A DNA stretch of 15,160 bases. Source: a crenarchaeote SCGC AAA261-N23 (lineage in GTDB: Archaea; Thermoproteota; Thermoprotei; Gearchaeales; Gearchaeaceae). Shown piece after piece: positions 7,839 through 15,079 of this stretch. Where the stretch lies: assembly GCA_000375685.1 (NCBI GenBank), contig AQVQ01000030.1, positions 1 to 15,160 on the forward strand. The letters run 5' to 3'. Below the pieces are notes generated by a model. That model searched no databases. It saw only the letters and a list, made by a program, of their open reading frames with translations, and had not been told where the DNA came from. Made by a program: the position numbers and the translations under genes. Numbering within the stretch: position 1 is the first letter of the stretch; each line of letters opens with the position of its first letter.

Positions 7839-9371
7839 TTGAGAAAGATTCCAAGATTAATGTCTACACAACATCCTGATAATGCAAACGTTCCAGAGTG
7901 GATTAACGGTGAAGTAATTGAAGGTGAGTGGGAAGTAATTGAAGCTTACAAGGCTTTCTCAGAATACAAGCTTGATGAGGTTATGTGGGATGCTGAAGGA
8001 AAAGATGTTGATACTCACGTTATAAGGAAACTATTCTCATATTATCCAGAATTCTTTAAGGAAAATATAATCGGACAAGATATCTTTGTAACCTACAGGA
8101 TACCAAATCCCAAAATAGAAAAGGCTGAAAGGAAGGTTTTATCTGAAACGTTAGAAAGTATCACAGTTTCCTATGATGTAGCTGAAAGATTCTATGGAAA
8201 AAATATAGTACCTATCTTTGAGGTAATACTTCCATTCACAACTAGCTATGAAGAGTTGATATCAATAATAAAATACTATGAAAAGGCAATAGTTGGAAGA
8301 GAGAATGTTGAAGTATTTAACGAGATTAAAGTCAAAGATATCGTAGGTGAGGTAAATCCAAAAACCATTGAAATAATTCCACTTGTTGAAGATAAGGATA
8401 GTCTTCTAAATATCGGAAAAATAATCGCAGGTTTTTGGAGGCATATTAAACCAAAGTATCTAAGGGTATTTATAGCAAGATCGGATCCTGCTATGAATTA
8501 TGGTTTATTTAGCGCAGTCCTTTTAGCAAAATATGCCTTAAGCGAGATTTACAATATTTCTAAAGAAATAAGCTTGGATATATTTCCAATAATAGGTGTT
8601 GGAGCTTTGCCTTTTAGGGGCAACTTTAATCCTGAGAACTTAGAAAACATATTGAATGAATACAAAGGAGTAGTTACTTTTACGGTCCAATCAGCTTTTA
8701 AATATGATTATCCTAAGCAAGAAGTACTTAATGCTGTTGAGAAGATAAAAAACTCAAGAATTGAAGATTCATATGAATTCACTCATGAAGAAAGAAAAAT
8801 CTTACAGAGTATGATTTCCAAGTATTCTACAAGATATCAGAATGAAATCGAATTGCTGGGAAAATTAGTAAATGAAGTTGCTAGCTTAATACCAAAAAGA
8901 AGAGCAAGAAAATTGCACATTGGACTTTTTGGATATTCAAGAGAGACAGGTAAGATTTCTCTTCCTAGAGCCATTGCATTCTGCGGTTCATTATATTCTA
9001 TTGGCATCCCTCCAGAAATATTAGGATTGAATAGCTTACATGAACTTGACGAAAATGAGTGGGATTTACTAAACAAATCTTACTTAAATTTTAGAAAAGA
9101 TTTGGAACAATGTTCAAGATTTGTAAACTATGAAGCGTTAGATATACTTCAGAAAGACTTTAGGCTAAACAAAGAAGTAATACAAATGATAAATGAAGAT
9201 GTAAGCTACTTAGAAAACCAGCTAGGTATAAAGATTGGAGGAAGAAACTATTATGAAAGAAAGCATTCCTACTTGTCAACTTTATTTCTTCTAGCCCTTA
9301 AAGAGAAAAACATCGAAGAAGCAAAATTGCATATTAAACAAATGGCTATTATAAGAAAATCGATTGGATGA
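7839..9371 (+). CDS. ppcA: Phosphoenolpyruvate carboxylase, archaeal type
   Basis: Converts PEP plus bicarbonate to oxaloacetate and phosphate, an anaplerotic or CO2-fixing step. Its 510 aa fit the short archaeal PEPC family (about 500), roughly half the bacterial enzyme. Family signatures include the N-terminus RLMSTQHPDN (6-15), EVMWDAEGKDVDTHV (47-61), a barrel strand with RSDPAMNYG and the C-terminal GLFGYSRETGKISLPRAIAFCGSLYSIGIPPE region. The first residues match archaeal homologues only if TTG at 7839 is the start; the nearby ATG at 7823 is out of frame. It is monocistronic with its own TATA box and converges on ilvD. No frameshifts or missing motifs were seen. Confidence 0.96.
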   Translation: MRKIPRLMSTQHPDNANVPEWINGEVIEGEWEVIEAYKAFSEYKLDEVMWDAEGKDVDTHVIRKLFSYYPEFFKENIIGQDIFVTYRIPNPKIEKAERKVLSETLESITVSYDVAERFYGKNIVPIFEVILPFTTSYEELISIIKYYEKAIVGRENVEVFNEIKVKDIVGEVNPKTIEIIPLVEDKDSLLNIGKIIAGFWRHIKPKYLRVFIARSDPAMNYGLFSAVLLAKYALSEIYNISKEISLDIFPIIGVGALPFRGNFNPENLENILNEYKGVVTFTVQSAFKYDYPKQEVLNAVEKIKNSRIEDSYEFTHEERKILQSMISKYSTRYQNEIELLGKLVNEVASLIPKRRARKLHIGLFGYSRETGKISLPRAIAFCGSLYSIGIPPEILGLNSLHELDENEWDLLNKSYLNFRKDLEQCSRFVNYEALDILQKDFRLNKEVIQMINEDVSYLENQLGIKIGGRNYYERKHSYLSTLFLLALKEKNIEEAKLHIKQMAIIRKSIG

Positions 9372-9516
9372 AGAATTTTGAATAAATAATTATTTAATGA
9401 GTTTGAACATAATTGAAAAATGACAAGATTATATCATTTTAATTACAAATAAATTTTTTACGTTGCATTGTTCTGTAAATTAAACAAAAAATAAAAGATT
9501 TAAATAATGCTATTTA
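9372..9516. terminator. Convergent 3' region of ppcA and ilvD with oligo-T stretches
   Basis: This 145-bp gap between convergent genes has no ORF of note. A T6 run at 9454-9459 could end ppcA transcripts. A T-rich run on the minus strand (9484-9498, read as CTTTTATTTTTTGT) lies about 20-30 bases past the ilvD stop and could end ilvD transcripts. A perfect 12-bp AT palindrome (AAATAATTATTT) sits at 9384-9395. Archaeal termination relies on such oligo-T stretches; strength cannot be judged here. Confidence 0.45.
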
Positions 9517-11184
9517 TTAAATAAATCTTTTTAGTACGCATCCCTGTGAAGCGTCGGTAACAAGTAATGAATACTGGTAAAGGAAACCATTTTTAACCTT
9601 TGGTTCAGGCTTTTTCCATCTTTTCAATCTTTCTTCTAACTCGCTATTTGATATTTCTATGTTTATTTCACTTTTATTTCCATCTATGACAATTGTATCT
9701 CCATCCTTCACCACAGCAATTGGTCCTCCTTCATAGGCTTCAGGGCAAACATGACCAACCATTATTCCCCTTGTTGCACCAGAAAATCTTCCATCAGTTA
9801 CCAAAGCTACATCTTTTCCAAGGCCTCTTCCAACGATCGCTGAAGTCACAGCTAACATTTCTCTCATACCAGGTCCTCCTTTTGGTCCTTCATATCTTAT
9901 TATTACAACATCACCTTTTTCAATCGTTCCTTCTTTTACTGCTTTGAAAGCTTCTTCTTCACTATCAAAAACTTTTGCATTTCCTTTGTGATAAGTTATT
10001 CCTGAAGCAGATATCTTAAAAACTGAACCTTTTGGAGCTAAATTACCTTTCAGAATCTTAATTCCTCCAGTTGGCTTTATTGGATTATCTACGTCATAGA
10101 CTAAGTCATCGTAAACTTTTACAAACTTAACACCCTCGTAACTTTCCTTCAAGGTTTTGCCGGTAACTGTTAGTGCGTTTTCATTTAGAAGACCTTTATC
10201 AAGAAGTTTTTTAATAACTACACCCACTCCTCCTATCTCGTATAAATCTGCCATTGTATACTTTCCATGAGGTTTCATGTTAACTATTAAGGGTACTCTA
10301 TTCGAAATTCTTTCAAATTCTTCTAGCTCAAGTTTAATATTGGCTTCATTCGCAATTGCGAGTAGATGCAAAATAGCATTAGTCGATCCCCCTATGGCCA
10401 TCAAAACTGTTATTGCGTTCTCAAAAGCTTCATACTTTAATATATCTCTTGCTTTTATTCCATTTTCGATTAGCTTAACTATCTGCTTTCCACTTTCATA
10501 GGCATATCTGCTTTTTAATGAAGAAATTGCAGGAGGTGCAGAGCTGTTAGGCAATGCTATTCCTAAAGCCTCTATCATGAAGGCCATTGTGTTTGCTGTA
10601 AAAAGTCCTCCACAACTACCTACTGTTGGTATTGCTGATTTTTCGATTTCTTCAAGCTTTTGCAAAGAAATAAGCCCTGCTTGATAGCTACCTACAGCTT
10701 CAAATACTTCTTCTATTGTTATTTTTTCTCCTTCATAAATTCCTGGCATCGTTGAACCTGCATAGAAAACGATCGAAGGAATGTTAAGTCTTGCAGCAGC
10801 CATAACCATAGCTGGATTAGTTTTATCACAACCACATATTCCTAAAAAAGCATCATAACCATGGCCGAGAATTGTGAGTTCAACAGTATTTGCGATTACC
10901 TCCCTGCTTGGCAATGAGTATTTCATTCCAAAGTTACCCATAGCTATACCGTCTATAACCAAGGGGGTTGCAAAAGTTCTGGGAGTTGCTCCTGCTTCTC
11001 TCACTCCTTCTTTCGCAAATCTAGCTAAATCTAGCGTATGATAATTGCATGGTCCAGCTTCATTCCAAGCAACTCCAATTCCAACGAAGGGCTTGTCAAG
11101 ATCTGTATCAGTAAGTCCTATTGCTCTTAGGAAAGCACGGTTTGGAGCTTTTTCTACTCCTTTATAGTATTCCTTAGATATCAT
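9517..11184 (-). CDS. ilvD: Dihydroxy-acid dehydratase
   Basis: Dehydrates 2,3-dihydroxy-isovalerate or -methylvalerate to the 2-oxo acids in valine, isoleucine and leucine synthesis. 555 aa, normal for the IlvD/Edd family. The three cluster cysteines are C46 (AGPCNYH), C119 (GCDKTNP) and C191 (GSCGGLF). All three present favours the [2Fe-2S] type of IlvD. D78 (IDGIAMG) and K121 next to C119 (the lysine carbamylated in the family) fit the Mg site. The C-terminal domain has TDGRFSGATRGIMVGHVCPEA (split: TDGRFSG, then ATRGIMVGHVCPEA), typical of the swivelling beta barrel. It is probably leaderless (TATA centred 24 bp upstream). The neighbouring leuB-type gene, 418 bp upstream, is broken. A 95-bp piece of this gene (9705-9799) recurs inverted at the right window end. 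Confidence 0.97.
   Translation of the reverse strand: MISKEYYKGVEKAPNRAFLRAIGLTDTDLDKPFVGIGVAWNEAGPCNYHTLDLARFAKEGVREAGATPRTFATPLVIDGIAMGNFGMKYSLPSREVIANTVELTILGHGYDAFLGICGCDKTNPAMVMAAARLNIPSIVFYAGSTMPGIYEGEKITIEEVFEAVGSYQAGLISLQKLEEIEKSAIPTVGSCGGLFTANTMAFMIEALGIALPNSSAPPAISSLKSRYAYESGKQIVKLIENGIKARDILKYEAFENAITVLMAIGGSTNAILHLLAIANEANIKLELEEFERISNRVPLIVNMKPHGKYTMADLYEIGGVGVVIKKLLDKGLLNENALTVTGKTLKESYEGVKFVKVYDDLVYDVDNPIKPTGGIKILKGNLAPKGSVFKISASGITYHKGNAKVFDSEEEAFKAVKEGTIEKGDVVIIRYEGPKGGPGMREMLAVTSAIVGRGLGKDVALVTDGRFSGATRGIMVGHVCPEAYEGGPIAVVKDGDTIVIDGNKSEINIEISNSELEERLKRWKKPEPKVKNGFLYQYSLLVTDASQGCVLKRFI
9705..9799. repeat. 95-bp inverted repeat, inner right arm within ilvD (partner 15066-15160)
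   Basis: This is the exact reverse complement of the last 95 bases of the window. It sits inside the ilvD reading frame (residues about TDGRFSG to AVVKDG), which stays intact here, so this copy is the genuine one. Confidence 0.98.
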
Positions 11185-11190
11185 AAAATT

Positions 11191-11224
11191 AAATTGGTTT
11201 TGTTTTATTTAACCAAATTGGTTT
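11191..11224 (-). promoter_or_regulatory. ilvD promoter with operator-like repeats on both sides of the TATA box
   Basis: Read on the minus strand, a TATA-like TTAAATAAA (11204-11212) is centred 24 bp from the ilvD ATG, so the mRNA should be leaderless. The 10-mer AAATTGGTTT occurs twice on the plus strand, at 11191-11200 and 11215-11224, 24 bp apart, one on each side of the TATA box. The upstream copy forms part of a near-perfect palindrome AACCAA-A-TTGGTT (11211-11223). Such an arrangement can occlude TBP or RNA polymerase. An Lrp/AsnC-type regulator is a natural guess for a branched-chain gene, but no regulator is identified. Confidence 0.55.
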
Positions 11225-11602
11225 ATTTTTCTCAAACATAGTTTCATAAAAAAAGATTATTTAGTCCTAAATCTTTGATTTTTCAACTCTTATCGGTGTA
11301 TTTAAGAATCAGCACATTTTATTTTCATAATTGGCATTGCTTTCTGATACTCCTACAAACTTAAAGAATTTTCTGTTGAGGGTTTTTCTACGAATACATA
11401 TCGCTTTTCATCAGCGTCTCAGGAGTTGAAAATTATGACAAAACTTATTTGCAAGGATAAGACGAAAAATTTAAAGGAAGAAATTCAAATGAAACAAAGA
11501 TTTTCTCAAAGTTTTCTTATTCATGAAAGATTTGTCTAAAGATAACCTTTGTGAAACACATCATAGGATTATATGAACATTTAAGGATATTTCGCATTAA
11601 AA
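11225..11602. other. Intergenic stretch between ilvD and the leuB pseudogene; no firm gene
   Basis: No supported gene. On the plus strand, 11435-11539 is a 34-codon ATG frame (MTKLICKDKTKN...) with AGGAG 9 bases before the ATG. On the minus strand, 11302-11418 is a 38-codon frame (DADEKRYVFVEKPSTENSL...) with one TAG at 11353-11355. Both have plausible codon use, overlap little and match no family I know. They may be remnants of a decayed gene or chance. Confidence 0.3.
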
Positions 11603-12668
11603 TTAATCTTTATGATTTAAAATCTCCTTGATAAGTTCCTTTGTAAAGTTTGAAGTTGAATATTTACCTCCTAAATCAGGAGTTTAATTCCTTTTCTTAG
11701 TAAATTTAATATTGAATTTTCTACAAATTTACTTTCTTTATTGTATCCTAAGAAATCTAGCATTAAACAGGTTGATAATAGCATAGCAATTGGGTTGGCA
11801 ATGTCTTTACCCGCTATATCAGGAGCAGTTCCATGCACCGGCTCAAACATCCCTTGATTATCAGATATGTTTGCACTGTAAGCAACTCCCAATCCTCCTA
11901 CAGTTGATGCAGCTAAATCACTCAAGATATCGCCAAACATGTTTTCCGTAACGAGACGTTGAATCTATTTGGTCTAAGAACCATTTCTTGTGCAGTAGCA
12001 TCAGCATATAAGTATTCTGTTTCAATATCAGGATAATTTTTGGCGACCTCTTTAACAACTTCTCTGAAAAATGCGAAACTTTTAAGAACGTTGCTTTTAT
12101 CGACAACGGTAACAACTTTTTTCATCCTTAGGTCTTCCATTGGTTTTCCTAGCGAATTCGTATGCAACTTTTGCAATTCTTTCAGTCCCTTTTCTAGTTA
12201 TCGTTTGAACATCTATAGCAACCTCATCTCTCAATCTTATTCCACCAAAATGACTTGAATACAATCCTTCGCTATTTTCCCTTATAATAGTATAGTCAAT
12301 CGAACCTTCTTCGTTATAGTTGATCAGACAGGATTGTTTCCTGGTAAGAGTTTAACCGGTCTTATGTTTGCATATAAATCAAGTTTGAATCTAAGGATAA
12401 GAACAGCATCTATTCCAACCTCTGTACTATATTCATTCCTTATCTTAGGATCTCCTACAGGAGCCTTAAGAATTGCTTTATGCTTATTTGCTAATTCTAA
12501 TATCTTTTCAATCTTCCATTTTCCGTTAGCAATGTTTCTTGAATTGATATCGTATAAAACAGGATCGAGATTTATGTTGAAGTTTTCCTTCAAAACATTA
12601 AGAACCTCCAAGGCCGACTTAATAATTTCAGGACCTATTCCGTCTCCTTCTATTACCATCAAATCCAT
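11603..12668 (-). pseudogene. leuB: 3-isopropylmalate dehydrogenase-type (LeuB/HICDH family), four frameshifts
   Basis: Beta-decarboxylating dehydrogenase of the leucine pathway; homoisocitrate/isocitrate dehydrogenase relatives are the alternative because of the RENSEGLYSS motif. The ATG is at 12668. Family blocks appear in order across three frames: VIEGDGIGPEII, YANIRPVKLLPG, IDYTIIRENSEGLY, DEVAIDVQTITRKGTERIAK, VDKSNVLKSFAFFRE, MFGDILSDLAASTVGGLG, MFEPVHGTAPDIAGKDIANP, then TPDLGGKYSTSNFTKELIKEIL to a TAA at 11603-11605. Breaks: about 12337-12339 (one base missing in an A-run), 12117-12122 (A6 run, one extra or two missing), 11954/11955 (one base missing in the codon for NV-I-VTEN) and 11683-11685 (one base missing before TPDLGG). 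PDIAGK suggests NAD+ use in the ancestor. No in-frame nonsense codon exists within the correct frames, so decay is recent, or the indels are sequence errors. Confidence 0.88.
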
Positions 12669-13007
12669 TTTCGATTTGTATATCGAGATAATATTTTCTT
12701 TAATTTAAAACTCTGACTTCATTAGACCTATAGGGGAGAGGGTTCTACTTCTAGAGTAGCTCATAAGTTCCCAACATTGATTTGTTGCTACTCCTTTATT
12801 TGCTGGACATTTTATAGCTCAGAACTCATCCATGCAATCAGGTTTCAACGAAAAGAAACCTTCATATAAAGGGCAGCAAGCCCTATATCTTGATTTAATA
12901 GATATAGGATGCGTATACCTTAATACAATTTCTTAAACCGTTTTCTTTCAAATTATCAACTGCTTATTAGAAAGATAAGTTTAAAATGTTCTAATACAAA
13001 ATAGCTT
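12669..13007. other. Hairpin-rich intergenic region upstream of leuB pseudogene and DUF996 gene
   Basis: It holds two divergent promoters: a TATA-like tract at about 12688-12697 for the leuB ATG (25 bp away) and one at 12980-12986 for the DUF996 gene. Between them lie four short perfect stems: CTACT/AGTAG (12745-12749 with 12755-12759), GGTTTC/GAAACC (12841-12846 with 12855-12860), GGGC/GCCC (12871-12874 with 12880-12883) and CCTATATC/GATATAGG (12882-12889 with 12901-12908). 12721-12770 is visibly richer in G+C than its surroundings. No tRNA or rRNA is seen. A small structured RNA or the decayed end of an insertion sequence are options. Confidence 0.45.
12980..12986 (+). promoter_or_regulatory. 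TATA box for the DUF996 gene
   Basis: TTTAAAA has its centre 25 bp before the ATG at 13008, again the spacing of a leaderless archaeal transcript. Confidence 0.6.
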
Positions 13008-13514
13008 ATGGCGGGCTTAAGAGATGCCAAGTTACTAGGAGGAATAGGTGCTATCTTGGCTATTTTTCCTTATATTAGTATTGTGGGATATGCCTTAATA
13101 TTAGTGAGTCTTAAGTTCATATCAGATGAAACTAAAAAGAATTCTATATTCAACAATGCATTATATGGAATTATCTTTATAATTATAGGCGTATTTCTAA
13201 CATTCTATTCTCTTATAAGCTTAGGCTTTTCATTCTTTCTGATTTTTACGATACCATTTTTTATCACTACAATTATTGCAAGTGCTATACTTTTGATTGT
13301 AGGAGTTTATTTCTTAAAGAAAAGCCTTGACGAAACAGGCAACACTTTAAAAGTAAGTTATTTTAACACTGCAGGGCTATTATATTTAATAGGGGCTATA
13401 TTGACCTTCGTAGTTATTGGCTTTGTAGTAATTTTTATTGCAGATATTTTCTTGATAATAGCTTTCTTCTCTATGCCAGAACAATATTCTCCTCCAGTTC
13501 AGACACAAACATGA
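13008..13514 (+). CDS. DUF996-family membrane protein
   Basis: A 168-aa protein with four to five hydrophobic helices. The N-terminus MAGLRDAKLLGGIGAILAIFPYISIVGYALILVSLKFISDE (split here: GLRDAKLLGGIGAIL, then VGYALILVSLKFISDET) and the block SIFNNALYGIIF are the hallmark of the archaeal DUF996 family. Function of the family is unknown. Helices lie at about 10-37, 48-70, 73-102 and 122-153. The tail PEQYSPPVQTQT is short, polar and proline-rich, probably cytoplasmic. It has its own promoter and is followed by T-runs. It lies between remnants of mobile DNA but shows no decay. Confidence 0.8.
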   Translation: MAGLRDAKLLGGIGAILAIFPYISIVGYALILVSLKFISDETKKNSIFNNALYGIIFIIIGVFLTFYSLISLGFSFFLIFTIPFFITTIIASAILLIVGVYFLKKSLDETGNTLKVSYFNTAGLLYLIGAILTFVVIGFVVIFIADIFLIIAFFSMPEQYSPPVQTQT

Positions 13515-13560
13515 AATTTTTTTATAAAATTTTATAATCTATGTTTAATTTTTTACTTTG
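13515..13560 (+). terminator. Oligo-T terminator after the DUF996 gene
   Basis: T7 directly after the TGA (13517-13523 region), then ATAAAATTTTATAAT and a further T6 run near 13549-13555. These U-rich stretches are typical archaeal termination signals. Confidence 0.5.
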
Positions 13561-13617
13561 AGAGAATTAAGAAAAAGATTAAACAATCAACAGTTTATAA
13601 TTATTAAATGTTATTAT

Positions 13618-14016
13618 TTAAACTGTAAAGAGATTAAATAAAGCAGCAAATACTGTCATTTTTTCAAAATCTATTGTATATGAGAACTTAGGAGTTAACC
13701 AAACTGTTGGTTTAAAAACTATAGGAAATCTTCCTTTATTAGAATTATTATACCAACCTTTGTATATTGATAATGCATTTCTATAACAATCTTAAGCAAT
13801 TTTCGAAGGAAGATTGAACCTCTTAAGAATAGTATAAAACACTTTATGTATAATGCCTATAACGTTTCCTTTGTTAGGATTAATTCTTTTCTCTTTTAAC
13901 CAATACAAAACATATCTTAAAGCTTCTAAATAGTTTTTGGAAAAGACTAGGAGGGATTCTGATATTGCGATATTCATCGAAACAGTTGCTCTTATCACAT
14001 TATTCCTCCTAATCAT
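13618..14016 (-). pseudogene. tnpB: TnpB (IS200/IS605 OrfB) N-terminal remnant
   Basis: The minus frame reads MIRRNNVIRATVSMNIAIS, then a helical segment, then FNLPSKIA, a TAA at 13792-13794, and continues in the same frame DCYRNALSIYKGW, PTVWLTPKFSYTIDFEKM to a TAA at 13618-13620. This is the N-terminus of crenarchaeal TnpB-type proteins, RNA-guided nucleases carried by IS200/IS605 elements. The usual residue at the stop is Gln (CAA to TAA). After FEKMTV similarity stops; the RuvC and zinc-finger parts (over 250 residues) are missing, so no active nuclease is made. No TnpA lies in the window. Identification rests on recalled family patterns. Confidence 0.72.
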
Positions 14017-14254
14017 CGATTAATTTTAGAAAATAATTATTTAAGTCTATTCATCTCTGCCATTAATGGCGAGGCTTTCAATTGATATAAAGCAATTAAA
14101 TTAATTAATGAAATATTATCTTAACTAAGAAATAGCTCAAACCGTTTTTGGACATGATCAACTAAATCGATTATTTGATAACCATATTTCAACATTTTTT
14201 TCTTGAAAATCTAATATATATCAGATTTTTACAATAAGAATATATGTAAAAAAT
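14017..14254. other. Intergenic region upstream of acyl-CoA ligase
   Basis: No ORF of note. It has a perfect 12-bp palindrome GCCATTAATGGC at 14059-14070, 43 bases beyond the TnpB remnant's start, where the left end of an IS might lie. The ligase promoter occupies the right end. Confidence 0.4.
14206..14229 (+). promoter_or_regulatory. Ligase promoter with palindrome around the TATA box
   Basis: A 7-bp inverted repeat, AAAATCT (14206-14212) and AGATTTT (14223-14229), encloses the TATA-like AATATATAT (14213-14221). The box is centred about 38 bp before the ATG, giving a leader of about 12 nt. A dimeric repressor bound here would hide the TATA box. TetR-type fatty-acid regulators are one candidate class; none is seen in the window. 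Confidence 0.5.
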
Positions 14255-15079
14255 ATGTCAAAAGAAATTACTTTTACTGAACCTGTGGTTGGCATACCTT
14301 CTACTATGATGGATGACTACCAATTAAATCTGCACAACATAATTTCTTATGCTGCTAAAATACATAAAAATCAAAAAATCATATCAAGGAAATCAGACGA
14401 CATGATATTTGAATATACCTATAAAGAATGTTATGAAAGAATACTAAAGATCGCAAATTCACTTATTCATGATCTAGGTATTTTACCTGGTGACAGGGTT
14501 GCCGTACTGAGTTGGAACACTTATAGGTATTTTGAATTATATTACGCTATACCTGGAATAGGAGCTGTTTTACATCAGTTAAATATCAGACTTTCTCCTT
14601 CGGAACTTGTATATATTATAAATCATGCAGAAGACAAGGTTTTATTTGTTGACGAAACGCTAATTCCATTGGCTGAACAAATTGCTTCCCAAATCAAAGT
14701 AAAAGCTTATGTTATAATGAGCGATGAAAAAGTATCAACTAAGCTCTATCCGGTTTATTACTATGAAGATTTAGTAGCTTCAGCTTCTATTATTGAATTG
14801 CCTGTTGTTGATGAAAAGTCTGCGGCTGTTATGTGTTACACTACAGGAACCACCGGAATGCCCAAAGGTGTTCTTGCTTCTCATAGGGCATTATTTCTTC
14901 ATGCATTCGATTGGGCTTTAGCTACCCATATAACATCTAAAGATGTTATATTACTCATAGGTCCTATGTTTCATGTTCATAGTTGGATGTATCCATTTTC
15001 AGGCCCTTTAGTTGGAGCAAAGTTAGTTTTACCTGGTCCTAATCCCAAGCCAGAACACCTATTAAAACTGATGGAAGAT
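14255..15079 (+). CDS. Acyl-CoA synthetase (AMP-forming), 3'-truncated by chimeric join
   Basis: The N-terminal 275 residues of a fatty acid-CoA ligase of the ANL superfamily, which activates carboxylic acids through an acyl-AMP. Key motifs: YTYKECYERI, GDRVAVLSWN, YAIPGIGAVLHQLNIRLSP, the P-loop A3 YTTGTTGMPKGV (195-206), and GPMFHVHSW, as in medium/long-chain enzymes. Full enzymes have about 540 residues, so half is missing, including the hinge and catalytic lysine. The frame runs on to a TAA at 15101-15103, but the last seven residues (FLVQQGE) come from ilvD sequence read in the wrong frame. Genuine sequence ends between 15065 and about 15079. The start at 14255 lies behind its own promoter. 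Confidence 0.9.

Noticed and set aside
9372..9516. tRNA or other stable RNA gene between ppcA and ilvD
   Set aside because: Almost purely AT, with no cloverleaf elements; T-runs suggest termination only. I saw no tRNA elsewhere in the window either.
11603..12668. Programmed frameshifting in the leuB-type gene
   Set aside because: Four shifts are needed, only one of them at a slippery A6 run; productive recoding of all four is not credible.
12334..12708. 124-codon plus-strand ORF opposite the leuB pseudogene
   Set aside because: The minus strand shows clear dehydrogenase motifs in the same interval; the plus ORF is a shadow.
12786..12935. Plus-strand open frame MQSGFNEKKPSYKGQQ... in the hairpin-rich region
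   Set aside because: Short, without promoter spacing or recognisable family, and its codons coincide with the stems; coding is not supported.
13697..13712. AACCAA-ACTG-TTGGTT palindrome as another copy of the ilvD operator
   Set aside because: It falls in the TnpB remnant where it encodes the conserved KPTVWL segment, so the symmetry is probably a coding coincidence.
14072..14083. CTTTCAATTGAT, similar to the end of some Sulfolobales CRISPR repeats
   Set aside because: It occurs once, with no repeat-spacer periodicity and no cas genes.
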